64,000 bases of DNA from Prunella strophiata. Lineage: Eukaryota; Chordata; Aves; Passeriformes; Prunellidae. This document shows, piece by piece, positions 1 through 12,470 of this stretch. The translations under genes and the position numbers were made by a program. The stretch covers positions 20,897,085 through 20,961,084 of the forward strand of contig JAZBQD010000019.1 in assembly GCA_036583965.1 (NCBI GenBank). Direction: 5' to 3'. A model generated the notes under the pieces. The model saw only the letters and a list, made by a program, of their open reading frames with translations, did not search any database and was not told where the DNA came from. Numbering within the stretch: the stretch's first letter is position 1; each line of letters begins with the position of its first letter.

Positions 1-2971
1 AAAGCATGTCTGTCACAACAACATGGATGTGTTTCCAATTCCTGTGCATTCACTGAAATGAATGATCTAGGAAAGGTAAGAGGTACATTCCCACTTCTAT
101 GCCAGTCCTGTAAAAAAAAACAAAAACCCAAACCAAACAAATAAAATGGAACTATATGTTCAGGAAGCATTCTGGCAATGTCTGCAGCTTCTAGGCATTT
201 CCCTGAAGTATATAAATAGCTATAACAAAACATGAGCCAATCCTCCAACTATATTTAAGCCATAGCCATTGATTCTACTCCTATTTGTTTCCAAGTAGTT
301 GCTTTTGCAATATTGGATCTCTTCATCATATCTTGTCGCTGCACAACCATTCTAGAACAGCACACTTTTCCTATTTTTTCACTAGGCTTGGGATCAAATG
401 TATGGTCAACTAGAATAGCTTTAGTTCCTGAGTACTGTATTAATCAGATTTTGAAAATAATGTTTCACGTGACTTTCAAGAATCGTTTTTGACAGAGTAA
501 ATGACACGTCTAAATGCACAAAGGGATACTATGCTCTGAAAAAGGTGCATACTGATGTTATTAATTTTACTTTCTGAGCAATGTATGCCTGTCTGCCTGC
601 AGAAGGCAGGTATCAGCTTACTACAGCTGTTACTTCAGCTTCCTTATTCTTTTATTCCAGAAAAAGGGTGTGCTTGTTCACCTAAAGGCAAGTAAAAATT
701 TCAATAGTTCTTGTTCAAGACAAAACGAAGTATCAGAGAAAAATCTAAAAAGATTCTGAAATTCTAGAAAAGTGCTAGACCTGCCCCCTTTTACCCTCCC
801 CTTGCTCTTTGATGCTGGGCCAAATCTTCCTTTCCAAAATGACAGGAGAACAGAACTGGGTGAATGTGTCAAAAACACCAGCTGAGATTTTGTGCAAGAT
901 ACAATTGATTGCTCAGGCCTGTAAGTTAAGGGAATGTAATCTCAACCCTTTTAGAGATGAATCTGCCAACTCAGACCTTCTCTAAACTATTAGACTAAAG
1001 AAATAAAAAGGCAGTGTGGATCCTAACAAAACACAGAGAGAAGTGGCTGAAGTGACTACTTGCTAATGTTGCTATATAAAAATGGGTTATCCAAAGAATT
1101 AGTGTAAGCTCTATTTTGAGAAATTATGCTATATGCCAACTTGTGACTCTCAAGTTTGCCATACACATTCAGTCAAACCCCTTCCCTGGAGTCATGAGAC
1201 AGACAACTCCATTTGGAGCCAACAATGGCTACTAAGTTTAATGTTCCAATATCACTGCTGGTAATGCCAACAAATGACAGCACACACCCGCATATGCATG
1301 AACTGTTTTACAAGCACAATGTTCTTTACTACTGTAATTGTGCTCAGCAGAAATACAAGGCTGAGTTTACTTTCATCATCAGTACTTGTCAGCACTGGGG
1401 AGCATAGGCTGGAAAAATAATATTACAGCAAAATCACATTATTCTTTTGAATGGGCACTGTGCTTGTGGCTCACTTATGGCACTTCTAGAAAGCTGGCTC
1501 CCTATGGCACTTTCAGAAGTGCAGCACAACTGTCTTCTGCAGAGTGGATGAAACCATGAAAAGGTAAGATTCGTTTTTAGATTATGTGAATGTTACAGGT
1601 AATCTGAGTATCCTGAATACAGCATCAATAAATACAATTTAAACACACCATTCCACTTGCACATCTAATACTCACTTGGAGAATATTTTTGTGCCTTTCC
1701 CATACAGAACATTATCATATCATATACATGTTTCTGGTTAGGTAGCTATTACATTACACACCAAAGATTCTGTATTTCAATGCACTAAATCTATTTCTAA
1801 ATTACATATTTGTAAAGTATTTAGAGGTCATTTGGTATTATTGAATTTGTAACTGTTACCTACATGAACAACAGTCTGCATGAAAATTTTCAACATTTGG
1901 ATTCTTGCTTCCAAACTCTGCCTTCTTTCTCTGCTCAAAGCACGTTACCATTTACAGAAGAGATGTGACTGTGAATAAGTAAATGTTATTTTGTGAATAT
2001 CACTGCAGAAATGCAGGAGTGTAGTACAGGAGAAGGGATTCCACTCTGAAGCATGGTAAAGTTTGGAGCTTTGGGCTCTTAAAAAAAAAAAATAATGGAG
2101 GAAGAAGCAGATATGAAGGGATAAGAGCTAGACTCTGCAATTCTCAGCTGTGCCAATAAGCCAGTGAAGTCACTCTTTAAAGCAGAGACTCATCAAAAGC
2201 TCTTTTTTCATTAGAACTTTGCAGTCTTGGGATGAAAATGTCACTAGTGACTTATAAGAAGCAAAAACCAAATTAAAGGCCAATTTCTTTCCCTACCAAA
2301 TTATTATCTATGAGTGTAAAAGAAAGTACCTAGGCAAGACCAAGGGTGAGACAATTTTATTTGTCTTACTGACAGTGAAAGTCTAATTAGACTGACAAAT
2401 CTTCTGTGCTATTTTCCTTTGTGATATACACTGTAAGGAAGGATTTAGCCTGGAGCTGCACGTTATGGAAAGACATTAATCAAGATTATTGGACACTCAA
2501 CAGAAAACACAGTTAGAAGGCTGAAAAGCCTAATGGTTAAAAATAAAGGTTGAGAACCTTATTCTAAGCCATGACAATGGGCTGGACTCTCCATACAGAT
2601 AATAGGAAGATCCCCTCTTCTACTCTCTAGAGAGAACAGTCTGCATATAATAAATCACAAACTGTCATTCTATGACTTTAAGATCATAGCTGAAAACATC
2701 CACAAGTAATTTATTCTTGTCACCTACAAGTTATAGTTTGAACAGTTAGGCAAGTGTCATTTTCTGCATCTCAAAAAGTGGAGGCATGCCCTGGATATGT
2801 AACAGAGCACACAATTTCTGGTTCTGCACAGACAGTGTCAGTTCATCTGTCTTCCCAGAAAGGTTCTGATCTCTTTTTCACAGAAAACTGTTTTGATCCT
2901 GGGTCCTCAGGCCATCCATGCTATAGGCCAGGACATATTAGGGACCTGCCCTAGGGCCTCCAGGAGATTAC

Positions 2972-3099
2972 CTGGTTCTCCACTTGGATTTGATGACCTG
3001 AGTGTGTTTGGAATGGAAGAAGCGTATCACGACGAATGACCTCTAGACTAGCTTTAGTAATTAACTTCACATTAATTGTTTGGAACCTGAATGACCCAG
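2972..3099 (-). CDS. Candidate splice-site-5 exon of NRXN3 giving an early stop (soluble form)
   Basis: On the minus strand an acceptor (CTTTGTTTACAG) is followed by 128 nt and a donor (AACCAG then GTAATC). A second possible acceptor 13 nt further in (CATTCAG) would give 115 nt. The stretch contains ATTCGTCGTGATACG, a CpG cluster unusual for this intron. It lies about 4.1 kb downstream of the exon ending SIQ, where NRXN3 is known to splice exons at site 5, some with stops that yield secreted neurexin. Joined in phase 0, the first acceptor gives ten residues (LGHSGSKQLM) then TGA; the second gives four then TAA. A different frame is open across the whole block. The position and stops fit a soluble-isoform exon, but I cannot match it to a known one. 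Confidence 0.35.
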
Positions 3100-5972
3100 C
3101 TGTAAACAAAGACAGAATGAGCCACATAAAAGCATATGGTGAGTCTCCTAAAAAGCTTTGAACAGTGACTAATAGAAGAGAATTCTGACCACTCAAGCAG
3201 CTGCCATAGAAGCACAAGATAAGAGAATGAGTGGAACTTTAACCTGTTTTCACAGAGGTCTCCCGAAACCAAAAACTCCCTGAAGTACTTCATTAATACT
3301 GAATTAAAGAACTGAAGTTGTTCTTTAAATCAGCAAATAGGGACAAATAGGGATTCCAGGACCTCTAACTAATGAAGTAACCCTGTGAGAAGCATGACAA
3401 CCTTGCAAGAATGCAGTGTGGCTCAGCACAGTGACTCTCATGCAGAAGCAGTCTGCATGGCATCCTGCTGTACCACACAGAAAAGCTAGCAGCTTGTCTT
3501 TCAGGCCTTTGTGGCTAATGTGGCAAAGCAGAAGTCTTAGAGAGGATATTATTATCACAGGAGAGTCTGATGTGTCAGGGCCCTGAAAGGCTAGCAAAAA
3601 ATTAGTACAGCACATGCCACTTCTGAACAGACTGTACTTCAATCCAGGACAAAACAAGGTGTGAGAAAGTCAAATCAGTGCTGCTTCTTGTGGCAGCAGA
3701 GCACAAGCACCATTTGCAACTCACTGAAACAAACACAAGTCAAAACTTCTTTTTCTCCCTTATTTTCAGTTAGCAAAAAAAGTCAGCTCTTACTATTTCC
3801 TTCTCTGAATCACAGGAACATTCCCAGCAGTATAGCATCCAACCATGTATCTCACCTGTTTCTCACTCAAATCCTAGCTGTCCTCCTTTGCCTTGAGTTT
3901 TACTGCCTTGCAGAAATTTAGTATAAATTTATAGACATTTTAAATGCTAATTTCAGTGCCACTGGGTATTTCCAGCAATATTTTTCTCTCAATTCCCTTT
4001 ATCTTGGTTTTTTGTCCAAAACTATATACCGTGTCTGAGATCTTCAAAAGCTGATGCATATCATAGGCCTGAACATGTACTGTATATTTTTAAACCTCTT
4101 CATTTTCCCAGCTGTTTTATTCTAACTGTGCTCTAAAATACTTCTGTCAGTACTCAGACTACCTAACTGCAGGAGGTGTCTTGGTACAAGCACAAGATAC
4201 AAACAGAAGATATCTTTGCACCTATCATGCTCTTCTGTAGTTTCTTAACAAGTGATTTGTCCTTCTGAAATTCCCCTGGATTTTGTAACACTTTGTGATT
4301 ACTGACTTGATATTCTGCACAAGGTTTATATGCATTTCAAAAAGGAATCATTTAAGTTACTTACATATGAAATTGAGTAATACAAGTAGTACAGATACTC
4401 CTAACAGAGTGGTAGGAACAGTAATTCTTTATCACGATTTGTGCTATTTCACATTAGATGCTTCACTTTTATTTGTATCATGCCTGGTATTTCTACAATT
4501 GGCCAGAACTGTTCTATGCCAAGCAATGTGCACGTGCAGAATAAGAAGTACATTCTGAACCCAAGGAGTCCGCAATCTCAGCATAAAACAAGACAGCACG
4601 CATGGATACAGAAACATGGATAATAAAACAAAAAATGTGACAACATTGATTGACTTGATGAACAGTTGTCTTAGACCATCATCAGTCTAACTTTTTGACT
4701 ACTTTGTGGCATGCATCATGATGACAAAAAAGTTTCAATGGGATTGGAAAACTAACCTGCTATTGCCTTTTGTATGGTATCAGGAAGCAGAAAGATTCCT
4801 ATGATCAAATCTAAGAAGTGAACAAAAAGTGCCTGAATCGTGCTGATCAGAATCAGATGAGGCTAAACTTTAAACAGCCCTGAGAGCAAAGAATAACTGT
4901 TTATTTCTGAGCAGAAAAGAGAAGAGAACGCTGGAACAAGGTAATAACTAACTGTATTTGTACCTCTCATAGCCTTAGGTATCTATATTTTATGTTTCCC
5001 AAAGAGTAAATTTGCTCTATTAGATTTTTCCACCACTTAGATCTGAAATTGTAAGCAGGCTTGATAATGGTGATGTCAAACACAAGCAAGATACAATAAC
5101 CTGAAAAACCATGGCTGAAGATACTGCCCAAAGAGGAAAAGACAATTTCTTCTCACTTTCACCACACAGATACTGCAACTTAAGCAGACAGAATCAAATT
5201 CCACCAAAAATAAGGAAGAAAGCCAAGCTATCTCTGCTGCAACAGCGATAAAATGGCCCGATATTGAAATGCAGAAAGTTGTAATGGAAGTACATATTGA
5301 CCTTTATTTTTCTTTCAGCGGGTAGCATGAAGTGTCAAAGAGTTATTGCTTTAATATCAGCTGAGATGAGGCCATTTGTTGTGGTGCATGTGTATCCAGG
5401 AAATCGCTGCTCTAACCATGTTTTTAGAAGCACTTTGACACTTTATTAAATCTTCTTGATGCTCTTTCAGCACACAGTGGTCTCTGTAGGCTGAGTGAAC
5501 TGCCACGTAGGCTAGGCAGGAAGCTTTCAGAAAGAGTTCCTTTTCAGGCAAGCCAGCATCATTTCCAGCTTGACCAGCCCATAAAGGTCCAGTGCCATTT
5601 TCTGTCCACTGGTATAGATAATCACAGTTCTGCTGCCTCTAAAAATTATAGAGGGCAGGATAAGAACCACAGACTTTATCGTTCTGGAAATGTAACTGTA
5701 CAAATATTTTCTCTAAAATTAGAGCTAGTCACTGCAGAGAAGGAACTGTAATTCTCACAAAGTATATGATAAACAGTGACCAAATGTGGGGTAATTTCCC
5801 CTCATTTAGCTGAGACTTTAAAAAAATCACCTACTGGGTGTTTGAGCCTAATAACTCAATCCCAGTCCTGTTGCCATCTGGATTTACAGAGTACCAAAGT
5901 GGGCACTGTTAAACCTCAGCTTGGAATTAACTACTCTAATAGTTGTAAGCTTCCACTGCAGCCAGACGTATC

Positions 5973-6415
5973 CTCACAGAATAGCTGTGGTTGGAAGGGA
6001 CCTCTGGAGGTCATCTAGTCCAAACCTCTGGTCAAGCAGGATCATGCAGAGTCAGCTGTCCAGGACTATGTGTAGATGGCTTTTGAATTTTAACAGTATG
6101 GACTCTCCACAACTTTTGGGCAACCTGCGCCCATGCTCAGTCACCCTCATGTTACAACTGTTTCCGGATGATTAGAGGGAAAGTCCTGTGTTTCAGTTTG
6201 TGCCCATTGTCTCTGGCCCAGTCACTGGACACCACTGTCATATTTACACTCTTCCTTCAGGTATTTGTACACACAGTTAAGATCCCTGCATGAGCCTTCT
6301 CTTTCCCAAGATGAACAGTCCCAGCTCTCAGCCTTTTCTCATTAGATACATGCTCCAGTCCCTTACTCATTTTAGAGGCCTTTGCTAGTCTCTCCAGCAG
6401 CTCCATCTCTCTAAC
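5973..6415 (-). mobile_element. CR1 LINE, 3' fragment
   Basis: On the plus strand this is the reverse complement of the avian CR1 3' region: it begins CACAGAATAGCTGTGGTTGG, then AAGGGACCTCTGGAGGTCATC. It continues through the characteristic GTGTTTCAGTTTGTGCCC and ATGCTCCAGTCCCTTACTC segments. It is 5' truncated, as is usual for CR1. It sits in the NRXN3 splice-site-5 intron in the same orientation as the gene. Family is certain, subfamily is not. Confidence 0.92.
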
Positions 6416-7147
6416 GATTTCAAAACACATGATTCATTCTAGTTGATAACACAATAACATGATAGCATACTGCTGAAATAAATAACCCACAGCTCAGATT
6501 GGTTATACGATTCTTTTCCTTGCACAGACAAGGAGAGCCAATTGAAAGTGTTTATTTCTAATCAGTACCATATTCTGGCAGCCACAAAAGTGGTTCCAAA
6601 ACCACTGCATTTTAAGGGTTGAAATAACTACTTTGGCACAATTAAGTCAGATAATCTGAAATTAATTTTTTATTTAGGAATTATTTTTACCAAATAGATG
6701 GGAACTGCTCTATGTTGGAACATCTACGTTTTGCAAGAAACTGATCTTGATAGCATTCCTTCAAAATCCTCTGCAGGCCATAAAAAGGGAAATAAAAAAT
6801 GACTCTAAATGGAGGTAATGCTCCATTGCTTTTCTCCTCATTATGAACTTCACTATTGCAGCAGTTCATCCTGTCATAATAATAAATAACCATACACCCA
6901 CCTCCCATTAAGCTGCATAACTCTCTTCAGAATACATTTCCCCACATAGGGAACTTTTGAAACATAGTTAAAACCTTGTTCTTGTTCACATTTTGACAAT
7001 CTCACACAAATCCAATTGTACCAGATCAGGAGCAAAATCCATTTCTATTCTTATGTGTATGTGCCACAACAATTCAGCCAGATGTTTGTCCTCTGTCCAA
7101 CACAGGAGGACAACATTTTTAAAATAAATAGTTACATGGAGCACTAC

Positions 7148-7234
7148 TCAGAGAACACAGCTCCTATGAACTGAAAAATGAGCAGCAAGACAAATTAAAA
7201 ACTGAAGGAAATGGAGAGGACTAAGTTGACTCAC
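7148..7234 (-). other. Open read-through extension after the splice-site-5 donor
   Basis: If the donor at 7234 is not used, the NRXN3 frame stays open for 28 codons (starting VSQLSPLHF, ending SVHRSCVL) before TGA. The tail has a short hydrophobic run ([14 protein letters not shown]). Such a product would lack the membrane segment encoded further downstream. The nearest AATAAA on the minus strand is at 6669-6674, roughly 480 nt past the stop. Whether this intron part is ever retained is unknown. Confidence 0.3.
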
Positions 7235-7542
7235 CTGGATGCTGGGCGGTGAACGATTTTTTCGGGTGGTAGTGGTCGCCATCGTGGTTGTGGTCTCCAT
7301 GACTGTAGTCGACATTTCCGGTGGCACCGATGTTGTGGGTGTTGTTCCCAAGATGGAAGGGACTTCCCCAACGAGTCGGACGCTCCCATTGATTTTAATG
7401 TTGGGGTTGTTCTCTGCTGCCATGTTCAGCACTTTCAGGCCATTGTAATAGAGCCCGGAGAGCTGGCCTTGGAAGAGACGCCCTCTGTCCTTCCCTCCTA
7501 TGGCAATTTGCGCCTGGGTGTTGAAGATCGTTAACTGCCGTC
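7235..7542 (-). CDS. NRXN3: NRXN3 coding exon, end of LNS6 and start of Thr-rich stalk
   Basis: The exon is 308 nt: two bases completing a Gly codon, then 102 codons from RQLTIFNTQ to NRSPPSIQ. It starts in phase 1 and ends in phase 0. The acceptor is CCCCCTTCACTAG; the donor is a near-perfect CAG with GTGAGT. Residues 1 to about 62 finish LNS6. Ile5 and Asn7 of LTIFN correspond to the last two calcium ligands, next to the AS4 junction. Residues about 66-92 are rich in Thr and Ser ([14 protein letters not shown]), a mucin-like stalk likely to be O-glycosylated. [11 protein letters not shown] and VPSILGTT are NRXN3-specific, and NGS is a possible N-glycosylation sequon. The exon ends at the splice-site-5 boundary. 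The stalk, membrane and cytoplasmic exon must lie beyond coordinate 1. Confidence 0.97.
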
Positions 7543-8809
7543 CTAGTGAAGGGGGTGAATAACATTATTGACAGACATTTCCCTCAATTTGCATGCTACA
7601 TTGAGCCCCGGCCCAAAGTGATGGACAAAGGAGAAGTAGATTCATTCCTGGGAGTGTGTATGATGACTGTAGAGAAACGGTATGGAAATGTGGTGCCTGA
7701 AAGTCATTAATAAGGATGATTAGCGTGGAAGTATGAATACCTAAAACTGAACTTTATACCTCAGCATCAACTCACACATCAAAACTCTGGAGGATCTTCA
7801 GAAATTTGAACCCGCTCTTTTAGAATTGGATGAATTTTAAACTAGGACTTCAACATATAGCTCTTTTTCTACTATCAATTCAGACTGCAGTACCTATCAA
7901 GCTTTAGCCCATAAATAAACCTCCTTTTGGATTGGTTAAAGCATTAGATTAACTCATAAAGTCCACTTTTAATAATGCCAAAATTTCAAGGGTTGGCTCA
8001 AAACCAGTAAAACATCAGGTAAAAATGAAGAGATATGAGAATTAAGTAGGAATGTTATGACAGGATCAGTCATGATCTTTCACCTGTAAACTTTGTGTTG
8101 TGAAGGCTTGCAAATCTAAACCCAAGAAAAAACAAACACAAACATTTCTGATGTCTCTGGAAGAGCAAAGCTTTTGAAATAGTTAGGAAAACAGTGCTTC
8201 AGATGGCTAAGCCCCAAAATGCCTTACTCCACTCTTAGAGACAGTGAAATTCAAATGTAGTCAGGGTTATGTGGTTCAGTTGAGGTCACATCTTGAGTGT
8301 TAGAAGAGGTCCCATATCATATGTAATAAAAAAATACCATTATTAAAAATAAATCTAGTAACAATTGCCAATTCACCTAGTCCTGCAGGACACTTACATC
8401 ACATTCAGACTGGACTGCTCTATAAATACTTTTTATGTCCCAGGCTGCACTAGGTTGACCATGTTAAGAAATAAATTGCTCCATGAAGTGCAAAGGCAGT
8501 GTCTATAATTTCACTATTCCTCAAAAGATTAGGGGCAGGCCACCTGAAATCTGCTGAATTAGCAGACAACCAGAGTTAGCAATGCAGCTTCAAGCCAATC
8601 AATTTAAATATCTCATTCTTTCCCATTTTTATGAAATTTGAAATATGTTTTCCAATCCCACTCCCCAGTTCTCACTTGCCACTTTCTGCCTAGTCCAGCC
8701 TGATGAGAGGTGCAGAATGCCACCATGTAGGAAAGCACAACCTATGATCCACTGCTCATTCCTTCACAGCCAGTGGTTAGAGTAGATCAAAATACATGGG
8801 GGAGCTCAC

Positions 8810-8866
8810 CAATTTTGGTCGTCGTGGCAGGTCTCGAAGTCAAGTGGTGATGCGGTGTAGCATCAT
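8810..8866 (-). CDS. Candidate unreported 57-nt cassette exon of NRXN3 at the AS4 junction
   Basis: This minus-strand block has a pyrimidine-rich run (CTCTTGTCCCCATTCTCTCC) ending in an acceptor ATAAG about 25 nt later, and a donor ATTG followed by GTGAGC. Its length is 57 nt, a multiple of three. Read in phase 1, the phase shared by the exons on either side, it has no stop and encodes DDATPHHHLTSRPATTTKI before rejoining the Gly-Arg-Gln-Leu of the next exon. The frame starting at the acceptor meets a TGA. It holds five CpGs in a CpG-poor intron, which suggests constraint. Inclusion would put 19 residues into the SS4 loop of LNS6, with or without the 30-residue insert. I do not recall such an exon in mammalian NRXN3. 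It could instead be a conserved non-coding element; no transcript evidence is available here. Confidence 0.45.
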
Positions 8867-10108
8867 CTTATGGTGACAGGATGGACCATGGGGGAGAGAA
8901 TGGGGACAAGAGAAGAAATGTATCTGAAAGTAGTTCCTGTCCCCAAAGAGGGCCCTAGCTAACTAAGCAACAGTATATGGAGAGGTGTAACACACAGACA
9001 TGTGGAGGTGGGCTGCACATCCCTTGTGCTCCTCACTCTCAGATTTGTAAATGGAAAATCAGGAGTTGGTCAGGGTGAAGTAAGTGCACTGATGAAGAAA
9101 TGAGAAATAAAAATGGGGGATATCCTTCCCCTGGAAAGTGTTGAAACACCTGATGCGATGTTCTGCATCTCAGGAGGTTTTAAACTTGCCAGAGGCAACA
9201 TATGTCTATTAAAACATCAATAAACATGCACTGAAGCCACACATCCTCAGAATGTCAATAGAGCCTTTACTCTTGTCTATGGCAAAAACAGGGCCCAGTA
9301 ACAACATCTGTTAAGATAGTCATCCCTCTCAGCCCAGCTCCTGTCTGAATTAAAGGAAATGGCACTGTACACTGTAGGTCAAACTCCTGTATCATACCAT
9401 GTCCTCAGAGCTTGCTTTTCTTTTCTGTCATGTTGTACTTTAGACTTTATAAAGGGATATGGTGTAAGAACTTTACTACACCATTTTCCCTTCCCTGAAT
9501 ATATTCCCTCGCTCTGGCACTATAGTTCTATCCATATTGTCCCTGCCCCTACAAACTCAGACATGTCACTTGCTACTGTTCCCTTCTTCCCACCTCACTC
9601 ATGATAAGAGTGCCAAAGAGTAGAGGTAAGATGAGTAAAGAAGGGACTTATGAGCAAAGAGACTTATTTCACTAATCTTGAGATGTTATCCCGTGAAAAC
9701 AGATGGAAGATAACTGTCAGTTCAGTTTTCCATTTGCATTTCCATTCCTTTCTTCCCTTGAATTAATTTGGTATATTTTTTCATCTTTTGCCAAAGGGAA
9801 GAAGGTGGAAGGTGATAAGGAAGGAAAATCTTTTGCTGTTCCAGGTAGGAGAGCTCCCCAAACAAGGATAGGAGAGGGGTTATCTCACTTTTACTGGAGG
9901 ATTTTGACTCAGCTCAGGATGTCAACTATTCTAACCCAAACTCATAGCATAGCTTTACATGTCTGTCATATCCCCTGCATTATTTGCAAGAATGAAGAGT
10001 AAGTATATTAAGCCTGAAAAAAAGAGACCATGTCTCCAATTCTGGGCCTTCATCTGCATCTTCTAATGTTGAAAGAAAGTGTACAGCAAGGAGGTGACCC
10101 TTTTTCAG

Positions 10109-10114
10109 AAAAAA

Positions 10115-10146
<32 letters not shown>
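10109..10146. repeat. Poly(A) tract, 38 bp
   Basis: A run of 25 A, one G, then 12 A. No retrocopy body was recognised beside it. Confidence 0.97.
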
Positions 10147-10148
<2 letters not shown>

Positions 10149-10754
10149 AAATTTGATTGTGCATTTTGGAGTCTCCACTGTTAAATGGTTTTCCAGATCA
10201 GGATTCATGCACTGCACCATATGGTTAATACTGGAAACCACACTAAAAATGTGTTTGCTAAAAGAACAATCACTGGTTGAGTCACCTACTACCTGCAATT
10301 CCTCATTCTTTGCTCTAAGATGGTGTAGACACGCATGGTAAAGACAGCAGGGAAATGAATATGGAATGAGAAAAACCTTTGGAGAGAACATACATTTTGT
10401 TCTGCCACCATATGTCTCTTCTGATCATTCTTTGAATGGAATTTAACTGAAGCCTTTACTTCCCCCAAGTAAAATTTATCTGGCCACTGGATTTTATTGA
10501 GGAACTATTTACATTAGTAAATTCTACCAGGTGTGTAATTCAATTCTGTCCTTTTGTTTTCACAGAGAACTCTTCCTACTGCTATATTGCTGTAGTACTA
10601 AAGAAAAATTACAAGGTGTTTTGTAAGTACTCTGAATCATCCAGGCTCTTGTTTCTTTGCTCTCTCATTGTCTTCTTCATTTGGAAAACTGAATTCTAAT
10701 TAAAAATACCACAGAGAAATATGAAGCGTAACTTTTCTGTATCACTAGAAGAGA

Positions 10755-10882
10755 TTTTGGGCCTGATTTTGCAAATCCTAATTCATACTAATAGTACTTG
10801 CTTCAAACGTACAGTCACTTACATCAAGGAGACTTTACAGGTAAGAGAGATTTGAATAATTAAGCACTTCTGGGATCAATCC
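10755..10882. mobile_element. Degenerate amniote palindromic repeat relic (possible MITE)
   Basis: The segment starts GGGCCTGATTTTGCAAATCC and ends GCACTTCTGGGATCAATCC. This resembles an ancient repeat of turtles, crocodiles and birds whose ends read GGCCTGATCCTGCAAAC and its complement, around a palindromic middle. The copy is highly diverged, and the family name is not recalled with certainty. Confidence 0.35.
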
Positions 10883-11988
10883 TTTTGATGAGATGCTTCT
10901 GGGTCTTTATTAGCTCATCCAATTGCAGAACAGGTAACATTTGTGCCTTAGCAGAGACCAAGTATTCTGCTAAGGAAATCTGCTGGATTTACGACTACTG
11001 AAGTTGAACAATTTAAGACTAATACTTCTTTTTATATTCACATACATAATTTCAGTGAAGTTAATAGCATTTAATATTTTGCCTATTACTCATGCAATTC
11101 AAGACTGTAAACCTGGGCTTTTAAAATTATTTTAAACTAATTTATAGGATTTAAAAGCCCTTCAAAGCCAATAGTGATGCCACTTCAGAAAGATAATGTG
11201 TTATATTTGTTTTCCAAGAGTGAACTATTTCATTATTATGAATAACATAGCAGTACTAAAGGAAGACCAGATCTATAGCATTCAAAAATGCCAACCAAAA
11301 AGTGTTTCATCTTACCTCACCCAAGCCAAGAACTCACATGGGCATGACATTTATTCTATATGCTGACTCTTTGATGAATCTATTCCTCCATCCATCAGTT
11401 TGTCTTGTTCCATTATGAGAGAAAACTACCCTTTCACTCACCATCTTTATAAAGTCTTCTGACAGAAGGTTTCCATGTTACATTAATGGATGACCAGACA
11501 GATGAGCAGGCTGGTGAACAGCCACATAAATTACTCATTCTTATATTTTTTTAATTTGAGTGGTACCTGTGTTGCTGAAAATGTCTGTCTACTTTGGAAT
11601 GAAGGAACCACATTATATTGTCTCAGGTGTTACACTGCACAATGTCATTCCCTGACACATAATGGAAAGACTGAATTTCCTTTCACTTCAGTAAAAACAT
11701 AGCCCTGTCCTTCTAGCCTGACCACATCCAGGGCTTTGAGAGTGCCTGAAGATTCAAATATTGTCTCTTTTTAGACTCTAGTGCATGTGTGATTGTCTTT
11801 TAACAAAGCACCAATATCCACAAAAGGCATACTTCAGTTCAAAACTTCAGGATGGATTACAAATGAAAGTGTCTTGGCATGCTTTTACACTCAAACTTGT
11901 AGAAGATGTGACATAAAGTAAAAGATTTTGTGGAAAACCAAAAAGGAAAAAAAACCAAAAAACCAACAAACCCACAATGAAACCAAAG

Positions 11989-12009
11989 AAAAAAAAAAAA
12001 AAAAAAAAA
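11989..12009. repeat. Poly(A) tract with AACC-rich flank
   Basis: About 21 A preceded by low-complexity AAAACC/AACAAACC sequence from about 11937. In transcript sense it is U/G-rich. Confidence 0.95.
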
Positions 12010-12394
12010 GATGGGTTTCTCAAGCACATGAATTGCATCAAGGAATTAGACATGCATCTGTTTTAACAAAATTGAGGCAATAATTGTCTTTAGTGTTAAA
12101 GGGACTTTAGCAATTCAGACTTATCAAAATTATTCTCTTTTTAGTGTTAAACTTTATTTATATATTTTAGTTTGATCTTGTAAATTAATAGGGCAACCCA
12201 GTGAGACTCAATAAGCATTTTCTGTTTATTGTTATCTTCAAATTTATTTACAATTTAGCTGAATTAACTGTTTATGACATACTGGTGATAAAAAAAATTC
12301 TATTTTGGTTACATAAACTTTTTGCCTTACTTTCATAATACTTTAGCTTTAGTTTTAAACATTACACCTTTGTAGACCAAACCTGAAAAGTGAG

Positions 12395-12470
12395 CAACAC
12401 TGCCAGCTCTTGTTGAAGTTAATAGGAACTGAGTGTGCACAACACTTTACAGGATCAGGCCCTTCATATG
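12395..12470. mobile_element. Degenerate ancient repeat relic (TTGAAGTCAATGGGA type)
   Basis: TTGTTGAAGTTAATAGGAAC, then CTGAGTGTGCACAACACTTT and ACAGGATCAGGCCC, resembles the archosaur/turtle repeat that contains TTGAAGTCAATGGGAGCTG and TGCAGGATCAGGCCC. This is a short, diverged piece. Confidence 0.35.

Larger units (their letters stand above)
1..7234 (-). other. NRXN3: NRXN3 intron 3' of the stalk exon (splice-site-5 region)
   Basis: This is intron sequence running to the window edge. Apart from the CR1 fragment at 5973-6415, the candidate exon near 3 kb and the read-through tail, it is ordinary AT-rich non-coding DNA with short A or T runs (for example 2081-2092). The membrane-spanning exon was not found. 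Confidence 0.9.

Noticed and set aside
3325..3657. 110-codon minus-strand frame
   Set aside because: No domain, no splice context, irregular composition; consistent with chance in non-coding DNA.
7239..7448. 69-codon plus-strand frame over the stalk exon
   Set aside because: It is the antisense shadow of the NRXN3 exon, which has exact splice sites and matching protein on the minus strand.
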